Assembly: GCF_013368755.1 (NCBI RefSeq)
Contig: NC_049563.1
Coordinates: 3,968,001-4,032,000, forward strand
Direction: 5' to 3'
DNA: 64,000 bases
Source: Talaromyces rugulosus
Taxonomy: Eukaryota; Ascomycota; Eurotiomycetes; Eurotiales; Trichocomaceae
Notes under the pieces: generated by a model
Told to the model about the DNA's origin: nothing
Databases searched by the model: none
What the model saw: only the letters and a program-made list of their open reading frames with translations
Part shown: positions 25,938 through 39,400 of the stretch, piece by piece
Position numbering within the stretch: the stretch's first letter is position 1
How the letters are laid out: every line of letters begins with the position of its first letter
Translations under genes and position numbers: made by a program

Positions 25938-28900
25938 ATGGAAGCTTCTGTTTCAATCGACAACAAGCTTAAGACGCTTCCGCCGTACGGACCGCCACCA
26001 CCGCATCCTCATCCTCATCCTCATCCTCATCCTCATCCTCATCCTCATCATCCTCATCATCATCCTCATCCCGCCTCTCACCCCCTTCACCACCCTCCTC
26101 CACCCGGTCCTCAACCACGAATGCTGCCCCCTTCGGATGGACCGCATCACGCATTGCCGACACCCCACGGGATCTACGACCAGCAATGGCGCCAGCCGTA
26201 TCCTCACCCACATTATGAGAGCGCTGACCAGCGCCGACATTCAACCGCCGGTCAACCACACAATCCGCCGCACCCTCCTCCTCACTCTTCATACCCCATT
26301 GCTCAACCGAGTCGAGAACTCCCCCAACTGCCGCCGGGAGACCCATATCCCCGTCCGAACAGTCTTCCAGCGCCACCGCCCACGCATTCACCACCAGATG
26401 CTCATCCACCCCATTCTTATAGACCTATGAATGGAGCGCCTCCCGAGACAGCACCTCCGCATTCTGCCCCCGGCGATTTCAGACAACCACGCAATCCATA
26501 TGCTCCTCCTCACGAAACCCCAGCTCCTCATCATGCAGAGCCCTCGGGGCCTCAATATATAAGCCAGATGCCACCGCCAGGTCCGCAGACCCCGAGTGCT
26601 ACTTATGACTACCCTTTTGCCCGTCAGCGCAAGGCGGCTAGAGCGCAGCAGGTAAGCTTTGTCGGCGCGCAAACAAGCCATCCTTTTATCCCCTAAACTA
26701 ATTGACATTCGGATAGGCCTGTGATCAATGTCGATCGCGCAAAGCTAAATGCGACGAAGGTCGCCCATCGTGCAGCCATTGTAAGGAGAACAGCATTCCC
26801 TGTGTATACAAGGAAATTCCGCCTCACAAGTAGGTCCTTTGCGCGCTTTACTATACCTAAATAGAAGTCTAACTAGCGTAGGCAAGAGAAAGCCACACAG
26901 GTGCTTCTCGATCGCATTGACCGATTCGAAGAGAGGATGGAGGCCAGGTTCAACGCCATGTTCAAGCTTTTTACCGCTCACGGAGGAGTCCCATTGGCCG
27001 CTATCGAAAAGACCAAAGAGGCCATGGAGCCATTCGAGTCCTCCCCGAGCGCGCAGGAAGCGCCCGAACCTAGCCCAGAGTCATCCCAAAATGAGGGCGC
27101 ATCGGCGCAGAAAACGCCCAAAGAAATCAAAGACAAAGAGAATAACGCAAATGACGTTTTGATGAGCGATGTACCACTGGACGAGGGATCGACTACTAGC
27201 GAATCAGCCGAGCGCATAAAATCGTCGTTGAATGGTCTAACGAAGGCAAACATACCATTAAGCAGTTTACCAAACAACAATGTGCCGTTAAGTGGTCTAC
27301 CCGCAAAGAGCCTTCCGAATAGCCATCTCCCCGTCAACAATATACCGAGAGCCGGCTTTAAAAACCAATTAATGAACGAAATCGCCATGAAAAGCTACAG
27401 ATTGGCTGAAAAATTCGATGAGATTGCCAACCCCCCGCCGATCGATGAAAAATTGCTGCCAAGCGGCGATGGAGAACTGTCAATTCCCCTGGAGCACACT
27501 ACCGCTGCCCATAAGCTGTTGTCGTGGCCTTCTATTAAGCGCCTTCTAGAGTCCGATATTGACATGGACTACGTGATGAAAGGCGAAGAGAACCGGGGCT
27601 TGATTCGTATTTATGGACGTGGAGAAGGGCAAGACGATGACCGCGAATATTATGATGACAAGAAACCGAGTATTGCAGGCAGTCCTATGACCGCTTCATC
27701 TAGCCCTTCCTTTGATGAGGAGGCTTCGCAGCCTTCTTTCCCTAGCTGGGGGGTAGGTCTCCCACCATCTGTCTCACCTTATCGACCAATCGAGCGACTT
27801 CCTGAGCGATCAGGAGATCAGCGAGGCGGACTCGATGCATTCGGCCAACTCAATACACATCCAGATACCGTGAGAGCTCTTCATCGTAATTACATGGAGA
27901 ACATTCATTTACTTCACCCATTTCTGGACGAGGTCGTCTTGGAACATAAGATATCGAACTTCATCAAGAAATATGGAAGTACCAAGAAGAACCCCATCAG
28001 CCAGACTAGCAACACTGGTTCCACAGAGTTCCGTAGTGCTAAGCGGAAACGATCTTCAGAGGCCATGCACGTCAGCAGTGTTGAGATGTCTCGCTCACCG
28101 AGCTCCCACTCGAATTTTGAAAAGTGGCCGCAGCCACAGCGAATCGAGCGCTCAATTGACAATGCAATCATCCTTCTGGTTCTCGCTCTGGGCGCTATTT
28201 GTGGTTGCAAAGACAAAATACCTGGTCTAATAGCAGATCCCAACGACAAATCAAAAATCGAAGGAGATTATTCATCACCATCGACACGCGCCTTTTTCAG
28301 CCAAATTCTTTCCCCAGATTCCGATTCACAATCACCAAAAATGGCATTCCATTCTCCAAGATTGCCATTAGATGACGGAGCAGCTCGGAGGAGGGGCCCT
28401 ATGCGGCCTCCCTCGGCAGCTGGCTTGGAGAGCCTGGAGTCCTCGACCCTGAAAAACATGGACGTGATACCGGGGCTGGCCTACTATGCATTCGCCACTG
28501 ATATTTTGGGTAACCTTCAGGGTGGAAACGGCCTTCTCCATGTACAAGCGGCCCTTCTTGCTGGTTTGTACGCGGGCCAATTGGCACACCCGTTCCAGAG
28601 CTATGGCTGGATTCACCAGGCATCCCGAGCCTGCCTGGTACTCGTTCGATCGTAAGTTTTGTACTCCCGAAGTCCCGACCCCTGCAACTATGTACTGACA
28701 AACACTTCAAGTAAAAAATATTCTGCCATGAAAGAGGGGCCAATGAAAGATCTTCACGATTTTGCTTATTGGACCTGCCTACAACTGGAAAGGTAAGTTG
28801 AAGCCAAAAAATTAAACCTCTTTTTTGATCGCGCATTAACATATTATAGTGACATTCTTGCCGAGCTGGATCTTCCCGCCAGTGGTATATCCAGAGCTGA

Positions 28901-29898
28901 AGGTCGGATCGATCTCCCTAAAGGACACTTCACACTCCGAGTGCCTCAGAACCCCAAGAACTCGACGATGATGTTCCTTTACTCGGCGCAGATTCACCTT
29001 CGAAAGGTACTGAACCAAATTCATACGGATTTGTACAAAGTTGCCTCAGGCAGTAAGCATACCATTCTCGAAATCAGTTTTTCCGTGTTGTTTTCCTAAC
29101 ATGTTATGATTATAGAGGATGGAAAAGACGGTAATGATGAGCAACTAGGCTTTTCGAGCAGCGTACTTGAAATTCTAGGAATGAACCTTGATTTCTGGCG
29201 GAAGAGCCTACCCGACCATATGAACTGGAGCGACGATGACCCTCCTTCATCTGATATCAACGTTGCCCGATTGCGTGCAAAATACTATGGGGCACGGTAC
29301 ATTATCTATCGACCATTGTTGCATTACGCGCTACATCGATCTATGGGCCCGGATTCTTCCCAGCCCGGTTCTAGTGGTCCTAAATCGGAACAAGGTTCAT
29401 TTTCGACTCAGACTCCGCAAGCCTCCAGTATGACACGCTGGTCTAGCGATGCGGGTATATCTAGTGGTCGTGATGATATCTACCAAACCGTTGAATGGGA
29501 AGAGCTCCCCAGCATGATACAGACCGCATGCTCACTATGTATAAATGCCGCTATCCGAAGTACTCAGGCATTCCATGGTATCCAAGGGCGACCAATAGTC
29601 ACTGGTATTTTTGGTACCGCTCATGCGTAAGTACTTCCGCCCCTTTTACCATTTTGCGTCTTCATACTTATGCATCATTAGACAATTCGGAAATATGCTG
29701 GTTCTATCAGCCACATACATGTCAAACCTTCGTCATCTGATCGAGCGCGATAAGTTGGAGCAGCTTTTTATCCGTACGATCAAATTCCTACTGCTCAGCA
29801 AGGATGTGTCGCCCACGTTACAAAAGGATGCTGAGATTCTCGCTGGCATCTATGGTAAAATCTTCAACAAAACGCCTACCTCCAGTTTCACTGACTGA
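25938..29898 (+). CDS. Zn(II)2Cys6 transcription factor with Pro/His-rich N-terminus
   Basis: Seven exons: 25938-26651, 26717-26829, 26882-28651, 28712-28792, 28850-29052, 29116-29626, 29682-29898; phases close to 1202 aa. Residues about 15-50 are a His-Pro repeat in a Pro/His-rich low-complexity region. The binuclear zinc cluster begins at residue 239 (ACDQCRSRKAKCDEGRPSC, then HCKENSIPC), with all six cysteines. It is followed by a linker with KQEKATQVLLDRIDRFEERM, a probable coiled-coil dimer helix. The middle holds the fungal-specific regulatory domain (for example NIHLLHPFLDEVVLEH at about 655). Predicted nuclear regulator. Its length and separate position argue against it being the cluster-specific regulator. 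I do not recognise the named orthologue. Confidence 0.88.
26003..26073 (+). repeat. CATCCT hexanucleotide repeat encoding His-Pro
   Basis: About eight near-perfect CATCCT units, then CATCAT interruptions, in frame within the regulator. It encodes alternating His-Pro then His runs. All three reading frames stay open on both strands, as expected from a 6 bp unit. Confidence 0.9.
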
Positions 29899-30873
29899 TC
29901 CTTTTAATCCCTTCTATATTTGTCTTTTTTTAAATTAAACTATAGTTTTGCTACCCTTTTATGTGTAGCTTGCGTGTCCTTTTATGGAGAGGTTGATTGC
30001 TTGTGGTGTTTTCGTCAATGCATTTTCGGGACTGGAGGCTTGTGTGCAGCCGATTTTTTGTTTATTGCATGTGCTTGCCTGCTTTTCCGGGGAGGAGATT
30101 ATCACGCTGTTCCCTGCGACATGCAGGTACATTTGCCTGATATTTCATGTATAGGAGTGTACATGTATAATGGCAGCCGAGCACTTTTGTTGCGTTTTTA
30201 GTTTTTCGTTTGCTTGACATTTTGTATTATTTTGAAAATTTGGTGGATACCCCTTAGGGAGTGATGACATTCTGGGTGGCTGACTCGCTATCTTTAGCGC
30301 TATATATCTATCTATACCTATATATTCTTAGTATCTACATATACTACTACTCATTGTTTATGGGGGTTGGTTAATCAACTTCTACAGTTGAGTCCGAATC
30401 TGCCATTTCTATCTACATGTATACCGCGTGATCCAGTATCTCGAGACGATTATTGTGCAAAGCATAGATGAAACCTGATCATTATAACCCTAACCCTAAC
30501 CGTAAGAGTCTTCCGCATAGGCACATTAAATGAGTAATAAACACAGTCCAAAAGCTTTACTGCTAACAACCACAACCAAGCATCTGCCCTATGCACCCTG
30601 TTGAGATGCATTTTCGTCGTTTCAAGGCATTGTTGCGCACGCGTCAAGTTTAGTTTCAGACCTTCAGATCTCAATAGTATCAATTTTAAGTTAGTATTGT
30701 TTGCATCCTGCACCAACTAAAGTCGACAGAACCAGGGACCGCAGCTGTACATATATATGCTACTCCATAATTCTTACTATTTAAAATATTATATTGACAT
30801 CTAAAGAACGATAAAAGACTCCACCACGATGCAAAAAGAATTTAAACAACGGAACAGAAACCAGCAATCAAAT
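29899..30873. other. intergenic, convergent 3' regions
   Basis: About 1 kb between the regulator and the convergent MFS gene. TA-rich (TATATATCTATCTATACC near 30300). It contains the telomere-like element listed separately. No supportable gene. Confidence 0.4.
30485..30502. repeat. short interstitial telomere-like repeat
   Basis: Two AACCCT units followed by a degenerate AACCGT, that is TTAGGG-type repeats on the other strand. It lies outside any gene, about 370 bp before the first gene of the biosynthetic cluster. Confidence 0.6.
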
Positions 30874-32718
30874 CTAAGCTGCAGGGCTGGCATCATCTAT
30901 GTCACGCTCATTCTTCTCAATAACGCCTTGGTATGTGCTCTGATCCTGGTCAATGCTGTAGCTCTTAATTAGCAGACTGACCAAGAGAGTGCCTCCGGAC
31001 AAGCCGCAGCACACAGCCCAGACAATGCGTAGGCTGTCAACGTAAGCCTGCTGGAGATCTGCTTTATCTTGGTTGTATGGCATGGCCCTGATGACTTGAA
31101 CTAGACCGGAGGCATCGGCGGCATAGGCCTGGGCATGAGGAGCGAGAGAAGGGTAGTCTTGCAGGTTCTTGAGCATCTGGTTTTGAAAGATAGCGCCACC
31201 AATGGCAACGCCAATGGCCTGGCCCAAGGAACGGAAGAAACTGAACATGGCCAAAGCCATAGGCACATTCTCCCGAGTGACCGAGGCTTGAATGGCGGAG
31301 GCTACGGATGGAAAGATGAATCCAAGGCCGATTCCAGAAACGGCGTTCATGAAGATCCACTTCACGACGCTGGTGTCGACTTTGAGGAGATACAAGATGC
31401 CAAAGCCGAGCGTAGAGATACTCCAGCCGGACCAAATAGCCCAGCGATACTTGCCATATATGGTGATCAAGACGCCAGCGAAAACACCGGCGGGTGCCAC
31501 GGTGAATGTTAGCGGGAACATCGCCACACCGGTAATGACAGGGCTGTATTCCTTGACTGCCTCATAGTATAGCGGCATGTAGTAAACAACGCACCAGACC
31601 AGAAGGCCTGAGGAGACGGCGCTGATAAAGGAGGCGGTGGTCGTCCTGTTCTTGAAGAGGGCTGCCGGGACTATAGGAACCCCCGCAAAATAGGCCTCGT
31701 AAGCGGCGAACCCGATACACCCGACAATTCCGATAATGAGAGGCACTAGGGTTCTCCATGAGCTCCAGTCGTACATAACGCCTCCCCAGGTCAATGGGAT
31801 AAGGAAAGACGTTGTGCTCCCGACGAAGATGACCGTGCCTACATAATCGACACGGCGGAGCTTCTCAGCCAGGGACGTGGGGACAAAGTTCAGTTTCATG
31901 AAGAGAATCACGCAAATAACACCGATTCCGATAAAAGGGAAATTGATGTAGAAGATCCATCGCTAACAAGGCGGGCACCATTAGTACGAAAGATGACAAT
32001 CAAGTCGGAAATTGGCCAGTTCTTACCCAAGCATTAGCATTGGCAAACGCGCCTCCGACAATGGGACCACAGACAGATCCGATGCTCCATGTGCCGTTCA
32101 TAATGCCGTAATACTGACCACGCTGCCTCAATGGGACTAGGTCGGCGATGAGCACCTCGGTGATAGCCATGATGCCACCGCTTCCCACACCTTGGATGCA
32201 TCGACCCACTAGTAGTTGGGCGGTATTCCGACAGACACCGCCGACAATAGATCCAATAAGGAAGAAGCCGATGGCAAGGAGAAACAGAGGGCGGCGGCCA
32301 AAGATGTTGGAGAACGAGACAAAGGTCGGTTGGAAGACTTGGAAGTGATAGTCTTTTAGCATAGCAAACATGTCAATGATGGAGCCTACTTACCAGTTGC
32401 GCACAGGAGAAAGCCAGTGCCGGCCCAGAAAGCCTCAATGGCTGGTGAATTAAGGTCTTTGGAGATGTCCTAAGATGAATATGTTAGTCAACGCCAGACT
32501 CATGTTTGTGTCATAGTTTTCGATTGCGTCAGACTCACCGGTAGGACAACACCGATAGATGTGCTGTCAATGGCGACCATGAGGGTCAGCACGCAGATGT
32601 TGACGAACACCAGTAGGGCACGCTTTGAGATTTTCCATTCCGGCTTCGACTCCTCCTGAGAGCTGATAACCGGGGATTGATCTTGGAAAGCCGCGGATGG
32701 CGCTTCTTCTTTGGACAT
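30874..32718 (-). CDS. MFS multidrug-type exporter (DHA2, 14-TM class)
   Basis: Plasma-membrane proton antiporter, probably exporting the cluster product. Exons on the minus strand: 32718-32539, 32469-32394, 32337-32027, 31962-30874; phases close to 551 aa. A hydrophilic N-terminus (about 40 residues) is followed by many hydrophobic helices. The first has the DHA2 motif-D1 region LMVAIDSTSIGVVLP. The loop SFSNIFGRRPLFLLAIG is motif A, GRCIQGVGSGGIMAI is motif B, and GSVCGPIVGGAF is motif C. WRWIFYINFPF is characteristic of 14-helix drug exporters. Start chosen at MSKEE; an in-frame ATG 36 bp upstream (32754) is possible. Head-to-head with the NRPS over 746 bp, so probably co-regulated with it. 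Confidence 0.92.
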
Positions 32719-33464
32719 GCTGACTCGTGGTGCTGGATAGGATAAGACAATCAAAGACGGTAAAGAGAAAGTTAAAGGGTTCCCAAGGAAGTCAGAAACA
32801 CAAGGGAAGAGGCCGGACTAGATTTAGCTTTTTACAGGTACACAAATATCTGTTAGGGCACACGCAAAAAAAAAACATTAACCATCCCTTAGTGAAGAGC
32901 TGGGAGATCTTCTGGCGAACGATCGTCCACCAAGGCACAATTCAAGGTTTTCGAGGCTCCTAAACAAGAATTTTGGTGTGGTTTGGTTATGTGGGTGATA
33001 TGCAATGGGGGAATACCTATTTTATGACCCGGCGATTAAGCTCTGTATATTGGCCGATATAGTAGATATACTCCGGGACGGCCATTAACCTTCTGTCATC
33101 CTTACCAAAAAGGGATCCCCTAGTGGGGTCACTGGGGTGCTTAGTTTTTGATGGTTTGGCACCTCCTCGGGTCTGGTTCGTATTTTTAAATCCCCACTAA
33201 ACAGACTTCGGACATTAATGAATGTGGAGCGACATTATCCCAGTATATAGCCGTACTTGGCGGCACGGCGACGGAGCACTGCAGCTCTGCTTCAAGCTCC
33301 AAGCTACTCGTGTTGGATCTTGAATTCCTGGACGATGGTTGACGTAAGAGAGCACAGCTACATGTTCTTCTGTTAATAGCCTGACAGTTTTCATTGACTT
33401 CAAAAGTACTATATCTTCCGATTTTTGACCTGGTTTAAAGGAGCGAAGCAACTAGTCACTCAAA
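32719..33464. promoter_or_regulatory. bidirectional promoter MFS exporter / NRPS
   Basis: A 746 bp divergent intergenic region. It contains an imperfect inverted repeat TGGCCG...CGGCCA (33051-33056 and 33079-33084, 22 bp apart), a plausible but unproven zinc-cluster site, and TATATAG near 33243, about 220 bp before the NRPS start. An A-run occurs near 32866-32875. Confidence 0.45.
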
Positions 33465-36400
33465 ATGGTGTCCCACGCCTCCATCGGTACTGCAGGTGTA
33501 TACAAGACAATATGTGACAAAATAGAGGACTGGGCGAAGCTCCAGCCAGGCCATACTGCCATCTCCTTCGGAGATAGGAAAATTTCATATGCAGAGCTCG
33601 ACAATGCAGCGTCTCACATTGCGTGGCTGCTCTCTCAGCGCAACGTAGGAAAGGGCGATAAGATCCCTGTTTTGGCGCAGCGAAGCCCCGAAATGGTGGC
33701 ATGCTTCTTAGGTGTTCTAAAGTCAGGAGCCCTATTCGTCCCCATCGACACAGAATCATGGAGTCAGGATCGTATCGAGTGGACCTTGAGCAGAGTATCT
33801 GCACGAGTCATCTTGAATACCACGATAGATCAGTTCCCCGAATATGAAGAGATTCCACACTTCATGATCGAGTCCGCGTTTTCGCCAAGCGAAGAGCTGG
33901 CGGCGAAGAGAAGGGCCGATCAGCAAATCGACCGTCCCTGGGATCACATTCAACCAAGCGACCTGGCGTACATCATATTTACCTCTGGTACCACGTCAAC
34001 GCCGAAGGGCGTCATGGTCCCGCACGGCTGTGTGCTCAATTACGTAGAGCAAGGTGGTCAAGAAACGCCATTCAATCTCAATGCCACCCCATCAGACCGC
34101 GTAATGCTCATATTCTCACCTGGATTTGACGGTATGTCAATTACCTTTGCATTATTATCTTCTTATCTGGCTAATAAACCCATGTGTAGCATGCACAGGG
34201 GTTATTGTTTCAACCCTCTGCAACGGAGCGGAGCTGCAAATCGCTACGACCTCGGATTTCCTCCACACCGTAACGCTGTGTACCACAATGGTTTGTACCC
34301 CATCGGTTTTGAATACGATCCAGGACCCAACCACGTGTCCAAGACTAAAGACCCTCGTTATGGGTGGTGAGGCTCCTCCTATATCTCTTGTCCGCAAGTG
34401 GGCTGCAGCCTTGCCAACATGTGCCATCTATAATTTTTACGGCCCCACGGAGACAACTTTCGCCTGTCTCGTTGCTAGGCTCCTCCCGGAGAAAGCCATC
34501 ACTCTAGGGCGCCCGATGTCAAATAGCCAGGCATTATTGCTCGATGGGGAGAAGGAAGCGGATTATGGTGAGATTTGTATCACAGGTCCGGGCTTGGCGA
34601 CGGGTTATTTCGAGAATGAAGCCCTAACGAAGGAAAAGTTCGTATACTGGCGAGGCGACAGGATATACCGCACAGGCGATTTTGCTAAGCGAACAGAAGA
34701 CGGTCTTGAGTTTGCTGGACGGAAGGACAGCTTCGTGAAAAATCGCGGATTCCTGGTGAACCTCGAGTCGCAGGTGATCCCCATAATGTACAGCTCCCCC
34801 GAGATCGTAGCTGCTACAGCTTTCATGCATTGTGGACGACTCGTCGCTTTTGTCACTCCGGCTGAGATAGATACCTTGGCTCTCCGAACAAGACTGGCAT
34901 CTCAACACGATGCTTTCGTGGTGCCGGACCTGATACGGGCACTGGACTTTCTGCCGCTGACTGCAAATGGTAAGGCCGATAACAGAGCCTTGCAGCAGTT
35001 GTTGGATTCCGAGGCGCCCGATACAGGTGAAGAGGCGCCGCTGGACCTGATCTCTAAGGATGCGTCAGTGATGGATATTCTGATTGCCGCCGTATCCAAG
35101 AGTCTACAGCTACCGATATCAGACATAGACGGAAGTCTTTCCTTCAGGGAGTTGGGGGGCAACTCACTCGCAGGCCTGAAAGTGTTGTCTTTCCTCCAAA
35201 GTCGAGAATTGCGGCTGAGGCTCATTCACCTCTTCGACTTGCCAAATCTCTCTTCGATATGCGAGGTCATTGAAAAATCTGCAGGCAGCTCTACGGAGCT
35301 TGCGAGCCCCGAGCTAGAAAACACTGCTGCTCTAGCCACTGGTCCGATGACATCTATCCAAACCAAGATGATTCAAGGTAACGTCAAGGACCCAGCTGTG
35401 AACTACATGCTCTTGCGCATTACAATGCCTCACCCGGGAACGACAATTAGCTTCCAGAAGTTGAAGAGCGCCTGGCAGCAAGTCATGCAGAGACACGCCA
35501 TTTTTAGAACGACGTTCTCCCTAGAAGAGGGGTTGCAGCATATTAGTCCCACGCTGGATCTCACGTGGAACAGTGAAGAGACGAGTGAAGAACACTTAGA
35601 AAGCTTGATCGAGCGTCGCTCTCAAGAGCTATACAAAATGATTTCACTGCCTAATAACTCAGAGAGATTCGCCCCAGTGCAAGCATGCCACCTAGTGCTC
35701 GTACCCGACACAGCCTCAACGCTACTAGTACTTGCCCACCACAGCCAGGCTGATGGCTGGTCGTTAAGCGTAATCTTGGATGAGCTCCGCTCTGCGCTAG
35801 ACAGTACAGAATTGGCAGATCATCCCCAGTACATGAGCATAGCTCTGGCTCAAAAGCGTTTACAGGACGACGCCCAGGGCAAAGCCTTCTGGTCAGAACT
35901 GCTTGAAAACCAGCCAGATCAGCCACCGCTTGTTCTCCTAACCCCATCTCCCAATCGCGAGGACACCTGTTGGAGTACAAGCCTTCAGCTTGGACTGGAT
36001 ATAACCCCCGAAAGCTTAGAGACAGCGGCGAGACTTCGGCATGTTACGGCAGCAACGCTTGTTTACTGCGCCTGGGGTTTGGTCTTGTCTAACTACACAT
36101 TCACTGACAATGTTTCCTTTGGCATTGTGCTCTCGGGGAGGAACATCGGGACGTCGGGGGCAGACAAAGTTGTTGGTCCGCTATTGAATACATGTCCGTT
36201 TGTATTGGGTCTGGGTAATGATGAGACTGTTGATAGTGTCGTGTCCCAGGCCCAGTCTCGACTCCTGCACATGATGGAGTATCAGTGGTCCGCAGACGAG
36301 GCCTTGGCCAAGATGCCGGCTGGTCGCATCGCAAACATGTTTCAGTCCATCGTCGTGATCGAGTATGATTTACCAACTATGGGCCGTCCATGCCAGGCTC

Positions 36401-39400
36401 TACCAGAGCCCTGGACAATTGAGAGAAAGGACAAGATGGAGTTCGGCATATCTCTGCTTCTTGAGAGAGAGGGAGTTGACCTGCGGGCCCGCATTTTGTT
36501 CAATGGCTCGTTGTACGCCGAATCTAGCATTAGAGGTCTATTGAGACACTTCCGCAGCGCGTTGCAAGGCCTGATTCAACCTCAAAATACATATCTCCAA
36601 ACTATCCGACAAGAAATAATTACCGGGAAGGAAAGAACTCACATTGTGAATGCGGCAAATCGGTCAGTCGAGTACGCAGGATATCCTACACTCAAAGACG
36701 CTGTCGAGGCGACAGCAACTCAATATCCAGATCTAAGGGCCATAGAATCCGTTGGCGGTTCGATGACCTACGGGCAACTCGATCTGGCAGCTAACAAACT
36801 AGCAAACCACCTAAGGTCTCACGTAAACCCCAAAGACGTCGTTGGAATTCTGACGGATGGCTCGCTTCACTGGATTGTGGCGATCTTGGCCGTCCTCAAG
36901 GCAGGCTGCATCTGCTGCCCGATAGATATCAAACTGCCAGCTACACGCATTGATACTATCATTGAGCAGAGTGGTGCTCGCTTCTTTGTAGCCGCAAACC
37001 GAAATTGCGCTTCAGTTATTGGCAGCAACCGGGGTTCTGTCATAATAAGCGATGAGTTCCTGAGCACTTGCAAGGGGCCAGCCTCACAATTGAGCACAGT
37101 CTCAAACGCTAGAGACGTTGTTTATTTGGTATTCACTTCTGGAAGTACAGGAATTCCTAAAGGTTGATTTATTATTCTTGTTTCATATTGCAGATGACTA
37201 ACAATGAAATCGTCTAGGAGTTCCACTTCACAATCAAAGCATTCTCATGGCTATTGACTCCGAGTCAGTTCGTCTTTTCACTGAGCCGGGCCGTCGAAAT
37301 GGTCAAGTTTATTCTTTGGGTTAGTTTGACCACGTTCATGTAGCATAAACAGCGAAGGGCGATTCTAACAAAGCATAGGATTCGATGTGGTCACGGTCGA
37401 AATATTTGGGACTCTGTGCTATGGAGGCACGTTGGTTCTTAAAGACCCAAGTGATCCTCTGGGACATCTCAACAGTGTTCATGCTGCCTATGCTACACCT
37501 TCGCTGCTGGCAGCCTTTTCACCAGATGATTTCCCTAACCTTGACACTCTGAACCTGGCTGGGGAGCCCGTGCCGCAAAGCATCGCAGACACCTGGTCTC
37601 GTAAGCGTCTATCTAATGGCTATGGACCATGCGAGGTAAGTCTATCGCTCCGCAACCGCTTTGAAAGAGATGAAGGTCGAGGCTGATTATGCATCTTCTA
37701 ATCCAGTGCGGTCCGATATCGACTACGGCCAGACTTCTTCCAGGACAGAAAGTGACAATTGGTAAGGCTGTACCACACCTTAATGTCTACCTACTGGATC
37801 ATCACCAATGCTTAGTCGCACCTGGCGTTGTTGGAGAGATCTTTCTCTCAGGTCCCCAGACGACACAGGGGTATTGGAACCTACCGGATCAGACTAGTCA
37901 ATATTTCTTACCCAATCCATTTTCACCGGGGAAAATAATGTACAAGACCGGTGACCTTGGTCAGTGGAACGATGCCATGTCACTGGTCTATTTGGGACGT
38001 GTCGACAACCAGGTCAAAGTCCGTGGATTCCGCATTGAGCTAGAGGAAATCGATCGTGCCCTCGTACATGCGGACTCCTCCATCCAACAAGCCGCTACTA
38101 TCGTTGCTGATCGCATCCGAATTGTTGCTTTCGTTACACCAAGCACTATCGACACTTTGGACGTCCTCTCAAAATTGATGGATCTGCTCCCGGCGTACAC
38201 TCGCCCTAGTCAGATCATAGCCTTGGACACGCTGCCGCAGTCAGCCAATAATAAGATCGACCGCAAGGCGCTTCAAGCAATTGCTTCTAAATACAAAGAC
38301 CAGGGAGAACCCCCATTAACTCCTACAGAGCACCTTGTGGCCAAAGTCTGGAAGTCCGTCCTACAGGAAGGCCGTCGTATCAACAGGCATGATGATTTCC
38401 TTGGCATTGGAGGAAACTCTTTGCTGACAATACATGCCGCCCGTTTGATAACTGAATCAGTCGGTCATCGTGTCCCAGTGTCGCTGTTGCTTCGAGAGAC
38501 TATTCTTTCTAAGCTCTCCGCAGAGATCGACAAGTATGCACTTGTTGAGAAATCGGATAATCAAGTTCAATCTTTTAAGTCGTATATCTCCAGCCTCGCC
38601 TCCGCAGCTGATCTTGCCACTTCATATCCTCTTTCGGAGATAGAAGAAGAGCTGTACAATTGGCACATGATAACTGGGACGAAATCGTTATTGAACACTA
38701 CATTCCGCTTCGAGCTGAACGGCGATATCAATACCGAGCTACTCAGGAACTCCTTGGTTTCCGTGATTCAAGAAAATCCAATCCTCCGAGCTCGATATTT
38801 CTCCACTGACGGTTCTGTCGTTCGCCAGATTGCTGAGGACGTCCATCCGCCATTCATTTTCAGTGGTTCTGCACTGGATGAAAGCAGACTGCAGTCTATT
38901 GTAAATGAGCCTTTTGATTTGTCACGGGATCAACTGATTCGTGCTATCATCTGGGAGCGGACTAACTTCTCAACTTCATTAATTCTCGTCACTCACCATA
39001 TCGTGACCGACAAGCATTCCTTGGCCATTCTTCTCAAATCTATAGGCGCCCATTATACTGCGAAACCTGCTTCCGCCATCGAAAACCATGAAGTAAATCA
39101 GCCCTCAGAGCCAACTTATGTTGAATGGGCACAATGGCTACGGCTAAGCCAAGGATTACCTCATACCTCTCTGGATAGAAAGAAACAGGACTTCTGGAAA
39201 GACAAAATAGGTGATAACACGGTGATAACTCCGCTGAGAGATGGCTCTACTCCAGGCCTTGACCTAGACTCGTATGAGTCAATCCTGATCCCGTATACAG
39301 AAGGCACAAAAGTGTCCCAGCGCATGGCGGTTGCTGCGACAGCCCTTACCCTCCTCGCAGTGTTCGGCTCCAGTTGTATTACCTTGGGGATCCCGTATGC

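Noticed and set aside
25953..26409. Long minus-strand frames of Arg-Met or Asp-Glu repeats
   Set aside because: They are shadows of the CATCCT repeat, which keeps all frames open. The plus-strand regulator explains the sequence.
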